Shown in pieces: positions 57,580 to 64,000 of a stretch of 64,000 nt of DNA. Under the pieces are notes generated by a model. It worked only from the letters and a program-made list of their open reading frames with translations. It did not search any database and had not been told where the DNA came from. Origin of the DNA: Agreia sp. VKM Ac-1783 (GTDB taxonomy: Bacteria; Actinomycetota; Actinomycetes; Actinomycetales; Microbacteriaceae); the NCBI RefSeq assembly GCF_900177765.1, contig NZ_FXWI01000001.1, positions 1-64,000 of the forward strand. The letters run 5' to 3'. Every line of letters starts with the position of its first letter. Position 1 is the first letter of the stretch. The position numbers and the translations under genes were made by a program.

Positions 57580-59149
57580 ACCGGCTCGGCGGCGTCGCCT
57601 GTCGTTGCGCTGGAGGATCGTTCTCGTGGCCACGGCAGTGGTCGCGGCGGCTCTTGCCATCGGATCCGCTGCTTTCGTCGGGGTTCTGCGCGAGTCGCTG
57701 GTGGCGGGCGTTCAACTGAGCGCCGAGCGGGATGCCGCTGAGTTGGTCGGCCAGGTCGAGACGACCGGGGTCGCGTCTGTCGACACGGACATCGACGATG
57801 ACGATGGGCGGATCGTGCAACTCGTGGCGACCGATGGGAGCCTGCTCGCGTCGACCGACAACGCCGAGGATCGGCCGTTGATCGCCGTGCCTCCGCTGCG
57901 CCACAGCGCCGCTCCCGTGCCCGACGACAGCCCCGTCACGCCGACGCCGTCGAGCAGCAATGACGACGGTGACTCCGACGACTCGGGCGACGACAACTCC
58001 GGCAGGGGGTCGCAAAGCGACTCCGCCGACTCCGACGACGATGTGGCCGATACACCGGCTACCGCTGACGACTCAGATGCGACGCCGACGACACCTCCCG
58101 TGCTCCTCGATGACTCGGCTACGCGATCGGTCAGCTCCGACGACGGTGAATCGTTCCTCGCGGTCGGACGCACGGCCACGGAGGCGGGCTCCGCTCGCGA
58201 GCTGTGGGTCGTGGCCGCTCGCAGTCTTGCCTCCGTCGACGGCACGATCGGCACGGTCGTGAGTCTCCTCGCGGTGGCCCTGCCGATTCTGCTCATCGTG
58301 CTGGGACTCACGATCTGGTTCGTCGTGGGCCGGGCTCTCCGCCCGGTCGATCGCATGCGACAGCAGGTCGACGAGGTCACGGCGTCGAGTCTCGACCGGC
58401 GCGTCGCAGACCCGGGCACAGACGACGAAGTCGGACGCCTCGCCCACACGATGAACCGCATGCTGCAGCGCCTCGACGACTCGCGCCGCTCGCAGAATCG
58501 TTTCATCTCGGATGCGTCGCACGAGCTCAAGTCGCCCCTCGCCTCGCTGCGCCAATACGCCGAGGTCGCCCGCGCGCATCCGGATCGCATCTCGCCCGAC
58601 GAGCTGTCGACCGCGGTGCTCGACGAGGGAGCGAGGCTCGAGAGCCTGGTGCAGGGCATGCTCGTTCTCGCGCGAGCAGACGAGCGGTCGCTCGCGAGAC
58701 CCACGACTCTCGTCGATCTCGACGACATCGTGTTCGCCGAAGCCCGGCGCCTGCGCGAGTCGACGTCGTTGACTATCGACTCCAGCGGAGTCGCGGCCGC
58801 GCAGCTACGGGGCGATGCCGGCCTGCTTGCGCAGCTGGTGCGCAATCTGGTCGACAACGCGGTTCGCCACGCGACCTCGATCGTCGTGCTCGCGGTGCAC
58901 GCCGATGATCCGGATGGCAGGGTCGTTCTCGTGGTCGAAGACGACGGCCAGGGCGTTCCCGAGGCGGACAGGCGACGTGTGTTCGAGCGTTTCGTGCGCC
59001 TCGACGAGGCCCGCGCCCGAGACGGCGGCGGCAGCGGGCTGGGGCTCGCCATCGTGCGCGAGATAGCCGCGGCCCACGGCGGCGCCGTCTCTGTCGAGGA
59101 GGGCGCACGCGGGGGAGCGCGCTTCGTCGTCACCCTGTCGGTCGACTGA
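57569..59149 (+). CDS. Sensor histidine kinase with a long acidic extracytoplasmic loop
   Basis: 526 residues from ATG 57569. Helices at about 15-38 and 230-253 bound an outer domain. Residues about 117-175 are almost all Asp, Ser, Thr and Pro (for example NDDGDSDDSGDDNSG), an unusual disordered acidic insert that could bind cations. Then come a HAMP domain, the phosphoacceptor His318 in SDASHELKSPLASLRQYAEVA, the N box NLVDNAVRHA and the G boxes VEDDGQGVPEADR and GGGSGLGLAIVREIA. It should phosphorylate the response regulator encoded upstream. Confidence 0.93.
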   Translation: MAAEPARRRRLSLRWRIVLVATAVVAAALAIGSAAFVGVLRESLVAGVQLSAERDAAELVGQVETTGVASVDTDIDDDDGRIVQLVATDGSLLASTDNAEDRPLIAVPPLRHSAAPVPDDSPVTPTPSSSNDDGDSDDSGDDNSGRGSQSDSADSDDDVADTPATADDSDATPTTPPVLLDDSATRSVSSDDGESFLAVGRTATEAGSARELWVVAARSLASVDGTIGTVVSLLAVALPILLIVLGLTIWFVVGRALRPVDRMRQQVDEVTASSLDRRVADPGTDDEVGRLAHTMNRMLQRLDDSRRSQNRFISDASHELKSPLASLRQYAEVARAHPDRISPDELSTAVLDEGARLESLVQGMLVLARADERSLARPTTLVDLDDIVFAEARRLRESTSLTIDSSGVAAAQLRGDAGLLAQLVRNLVDNAVRHATSIVVLAVHADDPDGRVVLVVEDDGQGVPEADRRRVFERFVRLDEARARDGGGSGLGLAIVREIAAAHGGAVSVEEGARGGARFVVTLSVD

Positions 59150-59208
59150 GAGTCCGCGCTGCTCGAGATCATCATGGGCGGACGTCCTCAGAGACAGGGT
59201 TCCCTTGC

Positions 59209-59299
59209 GCTGATTGAGTAGCCGCGCGACGAAGGAGCTGGCGTATCGAAATCACCCCATGGTTTCGATACGCTCGTTCCTCGCTACTCAACCAACGCG
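59209..59299. repeat. REP-like palindromic repeat, copy 5
   Basis: GCTGATTGAGTAGCCGCGCG at the left and CGCTACTCAACCAACGC at the right are the arms; the centre is GCGTATCGAAATCACC facing GGTTTCGATACGC. The arms carry T/A changes relative to copies 2 to 4 that keep the base pairing (TTGAGTAG with CTACTCAA), as expected if the hairpin matters. Confidence 0.85.
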
Positions 59300-59320
59300 G
59301 ATGACGAGTTCCTGAAGACC

Positions 59321-59348
59321 GCTTCAGGATGCTTCAGTGCCGCTTCAG
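59321..59348 (+). promoter_or_regulatory. Three GCTTCAG repeats before the PepSY-like gene
   Basis: GCTTCAG occurs at 59321, 59331 and 59342 (spacings 10 and 11 bp), matching the pair before the response regulator gene. The downstream context CGCC-n7-CACAGTGG also matches, so both promoters probably answer to the same regulator. Confidence 0.6.
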
Positions 59349-59396
59349 CGCCTCCCGGTCACAGTGGTCTCACCACCACAAACCAGGAGGCACATC

Positions 59397-59828
59397 ATGC
59401 AGAAGAAGACCATGTGGATCTCGGCCGCAGCCGTCGGAGCCGTTCTCGTTCTGGGCGGAGCCGGAGTCGCCGTCGCATCGAGCGACGTGTTCGACAACGA
59501 CGACGACCGCGTCGTCAGCACCTCGTCGGGCACCGGCTCGAACGATCGCTCGGTGACAGACCAGGACATCGACGACGACCGCGACATCAACGACGACCGT
59601 GACATCAACGACGTCGACGACACCGACGTTCCCGCGACCGCCGAGCAGCGCTCGGCCGCAGAGGCCGCAGCACTCGACGAGGTCGGGCAGGGAACCGTTC
59701 GCGAGTTCGACACCGGCGATGCCGATGACACCTACGCGTACAAGGTGGAAGTCTTGAAGGACGACGGCACCAGTGTCGAGGTCGAGCTCGACGCCGACCT
59801 GACCGTGCTGCGCGTCGACAACGACTGA
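59397..59828 (+). CDS. Secreted or anchored PepSY-like acidic protein
   Basis: 143 residues from ATG 59397, with AGGAGG 7 bases upstream. The N-terminus is a signal or anchor helix (MWISAAAVGAVLVLGGAGVAVA). It is followed by an acidic stretch with repeated DDRDIND units and then a PepSY-like domain (AEQRSAAEAAALDEVGQGTVREFD, then YAYKVEVLKDDGTSVEVELDADLTVLRVD). PepSY proteins often accompany two-component systems and are thought to modulate peptidases or sensors. Its acidic nature parallels the outer loop of the adjacent kinase. Confidence 0.85.
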   Translation: MQKKTMWISAAAVGAVLVLGGAGVAVASSDVFDNDDDRVVSTSSGTGSNDRSVTDQDIDDDRDINDDRDINDVDDTDVPATAEQRSAAEAAALDEVGQGTVREFDTGDADDTYAYKVEVLKDDGTSVEVELDADLTVLRVDND

Positions 59829-59840
59829 CCCTCCTTCGCG

Positions 59841-59907
59841 CGAACGCGGGTGTTCACGCCGAGCGTGGTGGCCAGACCACCGCGCAGGGCGCGAACACCC
59901 GCGTTCG
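59841..59907. repeat. Nested palindromic repeat, second family, copy 2
   Basis: A perfect 15-bp pair, CGAACGCGGGTGTTC (59841-59855) with GAACACCCGCGTTCG (59893-59907), encloses GTGGT-GGCCAG-ACCAC. Copy 1 is at 56784-56848. It stands 13 bases after the PepSY-like stop and may also end that transcript. Confidence 0.75.
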
Positions 59908-59962
59908 GCGATTCGGGGCAGACGTTACCCATCGGAAACACGCGCTCCCGTAGGGTGAACGG

Positions 59963-61183
59963 ATGACACGCCCGCTCGACATCGTGGTTGCGAACGATCC
60001 ACTGGCCGTGCTTCCGCGCCTGCGCGAAGCCCTGTCGCAGGGCGGCGCGGCCATCCTGCCCCGACTCGAGGAGCAACGCTCGCCCGACGCGCGGCCTCAG
60101 CCGCGGCACGCTGCTCCCGCGCCCGGAGAGACGCCCGCGGTGCGAGACAACCCCGTTCCCGCCGAGGTCGCCCAGAACGTCGCCCTCGTGATCGAGACGT
60201 CGGGCTCCTCGGGCGCGCCCAAGCGGGTGGCCCTCTCGACCGGAGCCCTTCTCGCCAGCGCAGCGTCGGTCGAGAGCGAACTCGGCGGCAACGGGCAGTG
60301 GCTGCTGTCGCTTCCCACCAACTACATCGCCGGCGTGCAGGTTCTCGTGCGCTCCATCGTGGCGGGAACGGCTCCGGTCATTCAGCCGCCCGGCCACTTC
60401 TCGGCCCGGGTCTTCGCCTCGCTCGTCGACGAGATGGATGCCCCGCTGCGGTTCGCCTCGCTGGTTCCGGCTCAGCTGGCCCGGGTCATCGACGCGGGCG
60501 AGGCCGACCCGGGCATCCGGCAGCAGCTGCATCGGCTCGACGCGATCCTCGTGGGTGGACAGGCGCTGCCGGCCGCCCTCTTCGAGCGAGCCGTCGAGCT
60601 CGGCCTCACGGTTCGTCGCACCTACGGCTCCTCCGAGACGGCGGGCGGATGCGTGTACGACGGCATTCCCCTCAGCCAGGTTCAGGCGCGGGTCACTGCG
60701 GGCGAGCTCGAACTATCGGGCCCGATGCTGGCCGAGGGATACCTCGGCGACCCGGAGCTCACCGACCGCAAGTTCCGCACCGAGAATGGGCGTCGCTGGT
60801 ATCGCACAGCCGACTCCGGCGACGTCGTCGACGGTGTCGTGCGCGTCTCCGGCCGCATCGACAACGTCATCATCTCCGGCGGCATCAAGGTGTCGCTCGA
60901 CCGGGTCGAGCGCGTCGTGCAGTCGCTCGACGGGTTCCGCGGAGCGGTCGTGGTTCCGCAGCCCAGCGCCGAGTGGGGGCAGGTCTCGGTCGTCGTCACA
61001 GACGGCCCTGTGGATGCCGACAGCCTGCAGCGCGTGCGCGACGCCGTGATCGCGGGGCCGGGTCGCGCGGCCGCACCCGTGCGCATCGTGACCGTCGAGG
61101 CCATGCCGACCCTCGCATCCGGAAAGCCCGACAGGCTCAGCCTTGCCCGAACGCTGGCGTCGGCCGAACCTGCCGCCGGCTGA
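59963..61183 (+). CDS. menE: o-Succinylbenzoate--CoA ligase
   Basis: 406 residues, short for an adenylating enzyme, as is usual for actinobacterial MenE. The ATP-binding P-loop is VIETSGSSGAPKRVALS; RTYGSSETAGGCVYDGIPL, RWYRTADSGDVVDGVVRVSGRIDNVIISGGIKVSLDRVE and the C-terminal Lys in MPTLASGKPDRLSL complete the ANL pattern. It activates o-succinylbenzoate for MenB. The stop at 61183 directly abuts the convergent nhaA stop at 61184. Confidence 0.93.
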   Translation: MTRPLDIVVANDPLAVLPRLREALSQGGAAILPRLEEQRSPDARPQPRHAAPAPGETPAVRDNPVPAEVAQNVALVIETSGSSGAPKRVALSTGALLASAASVESELGGNGQWLLSLPTNYIAGVQVLVRSIVAGTAPVIQPPGHFSARVFASLVDEMDAPLRFASLVPAQLARVIDAGEADPGIRQQLHRLDAILVGGQALPAALFERAVELGLTVRRTYGSSETAGGCVYDGIPLSQVQARVTAGELELSGPMLAEGYLGDPELTDRKFRTENGRRWYRTADSGDVVDGVVRVSGRIDNVIISGGIKVSLDRVERVVQSLDGFRGAVVVPQPSAEWGQVSVVVTDGPVDADSLQRVRDAVIAGPGRAAAPVRIVTVEAMPTLASGKPDRLSLARTLASAEPAAG

Positions 61184-62365
61184 TCAGGAGGTGCGGAGCT
61201 TCTCTACCGCACTCTCGCGAAGCACACGGAGTTTCTTGTAGTACGCGGCGAGGGTCGACACGAGCACCGCGGCGATGACGATGGAGATCGACGAGCCGAG
61301 CAAGACGGCGAGGGTGCCTTCGTCGGCCACCTCTTCTTTTCCGGCGAAGGCGAGCTCGTTCATGAGCAGCGACACGGTGAAGCCGACGCCGCCCAGGGCT
61401 CCGGCGGCGAGCAGTCCATGGAGAGTGAGGTGGGGCCGCTTCTCGCGTGGTCCGACGAAGCTCGAGAGCCATCCGCCGAGGCTGATGCCGATGATCTTGC
61501 CGACGGGCAGGGCGACCAGGATGCCCCAGAAGGGCGCGGCCAGCTCGCTCGGAGCGACCTGCGGAATGGCGACGAGTGCGGCCGAGAAGGCGAAGATCGG
61601 AATGATCGCGCCGTTCGTCACGGGCTCGAGCACGTGCCGCACCCGCATCGCCGGGATACGCACCATCGCCAGGCCGAGCGCCACCCCGGCGATCGTTGCA
61701 TGCACGCCGGAGAGATACGTGAGCGACCACGTGAGCACGGCGACGATAACCATCAGAATGCCCACGGGCGCCCGGTAACGCCCACCGAGGCTGCGGCTGA
61801 GCAGCCAGAACAGTGCGACCCCGACCGCGGCGAGACCGATGAACAGCAGGTTGGGATCGGCGGTGAAGAAGACGGCGATGATGAGGATCGCCACGATGTC
61901 GTCGAGGATCGCCAGCGCGAGGATGAAGATGCGCAGGCGTGACGGGATGCCCTTGCCGAAGACCGCAAGCACGCCGAGGGCGAAGGCGATGTCGGTGGCG
62001 GTAGGAATCGGCCACCCGCCCTCGTACCCGGAGCCGGACGTGAAAGCGACGAAGATAAGCGCCGGCACGATCACGCCGCCGAGCGCGGCGATGGCCGGGC
62101 GCACCGCCTTCGAGACACTGTTGAGTTGACCGACCGCGAACTCGTTCTTCAGCTCGACTGCGACCACGAAGAAGAAGATCGCGAGCAGACCGTCGCTGAT
62201 CCAGTGGCCCACAGAGAGGTCGAGCGGCGTGCCGGGAATGGCGAGGTGCGCGTCTTGCAGGTTCATGAGGCCGGGCCCCAGAGGCGTGTTCGCGGCGATG
62301 AGACCGATGGCCGCGGCCACCAGAAGGAAGAGGGCGGCTACGCGCTCGGATCGAATGAAGCTCAT
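61184..62365 (-). CDS. nhaA: Na+/H+ antiporter NhaA
   Basis: 393 residues from ATG 62365, with GAAGGA 6 bases upstream; the frame is open further 5' but unsupported. The NhaA hallmark PTATDIAFALGVLAVFGKGIPSRLRIFILALAILDDIVAILIIAVFF contains the two adjacent Asp that bind Na+, and GLLAAGALGGVGFTVSLLMNELAF is the conserved Lys-free helix region near the end. It exchanges cytoplasmic Na+ for protons to control pH and salt. Not functionally linked to the menaquinone genes around it. Confidence 0.95.
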   Translation of the reverse strand: MSFIRSERVAALFLLVAAAIGLIAANTPLGPGLMNLQDAHLAIPGTPLDLSVGHWISDGLLAIFFFVVAVELKNEFAVGQLNSVSKAVRPAIAALGGVIVPALIFVAFTSGSGYEGGWPIPTATDIAFALGVLAVFGKGIPSRLRIFILALAILDDIVAILIIAVFFTADPNLLFIGLAAVGVALFWLLSRSLGGRYRAPVGILMVIVAVLTWSLTYLSGVHATIAGVALGLAMVRIPAMRVRHVLEPVTNGAIIPIFAFSAALVAIPQVAPSELAAPFWGILVALPVGKIIGISLGGWLSSFVGPREKRPHLTLHGLLAAGALGGVGFTVSLLMNELAFAGKEEVADEGTLAVLLGSSISIVIAAVLVSTLAAYYKKLRVLRESAVEKLRTS

Positions 62366-62490
62366 GGGTGTCCTTCGTGCCTCCGTGTCGGAGGCGTCGT
62401 GAAGCGGAATGAAGCGATCCCCTGATCGCTTGCCGACCAGACTTCCCGGCGCACCAGCATCCATTCTACGTCGAGCCCTACAATCGTCGG

Positions 62491-63477
62491 GTGCCCACGA
62501 GTAAGAAGTCGCCCCGCAAGAAGTCCCCGTCGAGAAAAGCCCGCCGTGTGAAATCCACCGGGCATCCGGCCGGGCCCCGGGTCGCGCCGAACCGACCCAC
62601 GAAGGTCACGGCCCGCGACTGGATCGCGGGCGCGCGACTTCGCACGCTTCCACTCGCGATCGCGCCGGTCGCTCTGGGAACGGGTGCCGCTACGGTCCTC
62701 AGTTCGGTGCACGACAAGCTGCCTCTCGTCGCCCTGTGCCTGGCCGTCTCTCTGCTGCTGCAGATCGGCGTGAACTACGCGAACGATTACTCCGACGGCA
62801 TCCGGGGCACCGACGCCCACCGTGTCGGCCCCGCGCGGCTGACCGGCTCGGGCGCGGTGCGGCCGAAGCTGGTGCTGACGGTGGCGCTGGTCTTCTTCGG
62901 TCTGGCTGCGGCCGCCGGCCTCGCCGTCGTGTTCATCACGCAGATCTGGTGGCTGCTGGCCGTGGGCGCCGTGGCGATCGTCGCCGCGTGGTTCTACACC
63001 GGCGGTAAGCGGCCCTATGGATACGCGGGGCTCGGCGAGCTCTTCGTGTTCGTCTTCTTCGGGTTGGTCGCCACCCTCGGCACCCTGTGGGTTCTGGCCC
63101 GCGACCTCAGCCTCGAGGGACTTCTCAGCGCCGTGGCGATCGGGTTCATCTCGTGTGCCGTTCTGATGGTGAACAACATCCGCGACATTCCGCAGGACCG
63201 CATCGCGAAGAAGAAGACGCTCGCGGTGCGTGTCGGCGACCGGACGGCGCGCCTCCTGTATTGCTTCTTCATGTTGATTCCCTTCCTGGTGGTGGGATTC
63301 CTGACGCTCTTGTTCCCGCTCGCGATCCTCGTCTTCTTCGCTCTGCTGATCGCCATTCCGGCCTCGCTGATCGTGCTCACCGCGAAGACGCCCAAGGAAC
63401 TGATCCTGGCGCTGCAGCTCACGAGCCTCACCGGGCTCGTCTACGGACTGGGCCTGGCAGCAGCGATCGCCTTCTAG
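62491..63477 (+). CDS. menA: 1,4-Dihydroxy-2-naphthoate polyprenyltransferase
   Basis: 328 residues, GTG start. A basic N-terminal extension (KKSPRKKSPSRKARRVK) precedes the UbiA-family membrane core: RDWIAGARLRTLPLAIAPVALG, the first Asp motif in QIGVNYANDYSDGIRGTDAHRVGP and the second in LMVNNIRDIPQDRIAKKKTLAVRVGD. It attaches the polyprenyl tail to DHNA, making demethylmenaquinone. Eight or nine membrane helices. The basic extension is longer than usual; a later start such as at the RDWIAGARL region cannot be excluded but has no good codon. Confidence 0.95.
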   Translation: MPTSKKSPRKKSPSRKARRVKSTGHPAGPRVAPNRPTKVTARDWIAGARLRTLPLAIAPVALGTGAATVLSSVHDKLPLVALCLAVSLLLQIGVNYANDYSDGIRGTDAHRVGPARLTGSGAVRPKLVLTVALVFFGLAAAAGLAVVFITQIWWLLAVGAVAIVAAWFYTGGKRPYGYAGLGELFVFVFFGLVATLGTLWVLARDLSLEGLLSAVAIGFISCAVLMVNNIRDIPQDRIAKKKTLAVRVGDRTARLLYCFFMLIPFLVVGFLTLLFPLAILVFFALLIAIPASLIVLTAKTPKELILALQLTSLTGLVYGLGLAAAIAF

Positions 63478-63484
63478 TCGCGGC

Positions 63485-63596
63485 GCTGGTCTCGATACGG
63501 CGGCTCCTTCGTCGCGCGCCTACTCGACCAACGCGGGAAGTTTTGCGCTGGTCGAGTAGCCCGAGGCCGCCCGCGGCCGAAGCGTATCGAGACCGC
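63485..63596. repeat. REP-like palindromic repeat, copy 6
   Basis: GCTGGTCTCGATACGGCGGC, GCGCCTACTCGACCAACGC, then GCGCTGGTCGAGTAGCCCGAG (20-base core shared with copy 2) and GAAGCGTATCGAGACC. The outer arms GGTCTCGATACG and CGTATCGAGACC are complementary. Located between menA and the SRPBCC gene. Confidence 0.85.
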
Positions 63597-63635
63597 TCGG
63601 CGCGAGGCGAGCGCCGCAGCGCCTAGAGTCGAGGC

Positions 63636-64000
63636 ATGGCTGACTACTCGCGACCGAACACTTCTGCAGGCTGGGATGTCGGCGTTCGACAGACGGTTGC
63701 GGGCAGCCGCAAGGCCGTCTGGGCGTTTCTCGTGGGCGAGGGCCTGCCGCTCTGGCTGGGCAAGACCACGAAGCTTCCGCTGGTCAAGGGCGCTGCCTAC
63801 GAGACCGACGACGACATCACCGGGCGCGTTCTCAGCGTGCAGCCCGGAGTCGATCTGCGAGTGAGCTGGCGTCCCGGCGAATGGAATCACGATTCCACTC
63901 TGCAGCTGAGCCTCAAAGAGGCCGACGGCGTGACCACCATCTCGTTCCACCAGCAGAAGCTCACCAGCCGCGACGAGCGCAAGATGATGCTCGGCCGCTG
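63636..64000 (+). CDS. SRPBCC (AHSA1/START-like) protein, N-terminal part
   Basis: 121 codons are inside the window and the frame stays open to the end. The start MADYSRPNTSAGWDVGVRQTVAGSRKAVWAFLVGEG, then WLGKTTKLPLV, ETDDDITGRVLSVQPG and DSTLQLSLKEADGVTTISFHQQKL, follows the AHSA1-type SRPBCC fold, a hydrophobic ligand-binding cup. Such genes are often next to ArsR regulators, but none is visible here. Function unknown. Confidence 0.75.
   Translation, partial: MADYSRPNTSAGWDVGVRQTVAGSRKAVWAFLVGEGLPLWLGKTTKLPLVKGAAYETDDDITGRVLSVQPGVDLRVSWRPGEWNHDSTLQLSLKEADGVTTISFHQQKLTSRDERKMMLGR

Noticed and set aside
1-64000. Search by eye for tRNA, rRNA, CRISPR repeats, transposases and phage genes
   Set aside because: None was found. 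The regularly recurring palindromes are dispersed single copies without uniform spacers, so they are not CRISPR.

Overview
The window is about 64 kb of high-GC, densely packed bacterial chromosome. Several features point to an actinobacterium of the Microbacteriaceae type: heavy use of GTG and TTG starts, a 32-residue actinobacterial bS22 ribosomal protein, System II cytochrome c maturation next to menaquinone genes, a fused CopD/CtaG protein, and intergenic palindromes built on 'ggtctcgatacgctcgttcctcgctactcga'. The species cannot be fixed from sequence alone. No rRNA, tRNA, CRISPR array, intact insertion sequence or prophage was seen.

Region 1 (1-18.9 kb) is a catabolic island. It starts with a partial MFS exporter gene and a PucR-type regulator. 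Divergent from the regulator is a peptide-type ABC importer: lipoprotein, DppB-like permease, a fused DppC-DppD protein and a DppF-like ATPase. Two alpha/beta hydrolases, a thiamine-diphosphate 2-keto acid decarboxylase, an XRE-cupin regulator, a metal-dependent amidohydrolase, an Lrp/AsnC regulator, a small ACT-domain protein, a Leu/Val-type dehydrogenase, an N-acyl-D-amino-acid deacylase-like enzyme, an isonitrile-hydratase-like DJ-1/PfpI protein and a DauA-like FAD D-amino-acid dehydrogenase follow. Together they suggest import of an acylated or D-configured amino-acid conjugate, hydrolysis, oxidation to the keto acid, and then either reamination to the L form or decarboxylation.

Region 2 (18.9-27.4 kb) is a metal, probably copper, module. 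It has a BlaI/CopY-family repressor with an M56 (BlaR1-like) protease, a convergent operon for a fused CopD-CtaG membrane protein and a CopA-type P-ATPase, and a FecBCD-type ABC importer. Two nearly identical 17-bp dyads (CTCTAC-n4-TGTAGAG) sit directly in front of the CopD-CtaG and importer genes and probably join them into one regulon. A decayed aminotransferase gene follows.

Region 3 (28-46 kb) is mostly core genome: succinate-semialdehyde-type dehydrogenase, YbdK-type carboxylate-amine ligase, upp, tadA, a CDF exporter, proC, a Ktr/Trk potassium channel pair, gabT, the bS22 gene, a SerB1-like HAD phosphatase and a glutaredoxin-like protein. The order proC - small HTH protein - bS22 - HAD - glutaredoxin resembles the mycobacterial Rv0500-Rv0508 neighbourhood, here interrupted by inserted genes.

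Region 4 (46-64 kb) combines cytochrome c maturation (TlpA-like lipoprotein, CcdA, ResB, CcsB) with menaquinone synthesis (menC, menB, menE, menA). Interleaved are RNase HI, a tandem pair of undescribed paralogues, an OhrR-Ohr peroxide module with a perfect operator, and a two-component system that shares GCTTCAG direct repeats with a downstream PepSY-like protein, plus NhaA and a partial SRPBCC protein. Six copies of a palindromic REP-like element and two copies of a second nested palindrome occupy intergenic spaces in regions 3 and 4.
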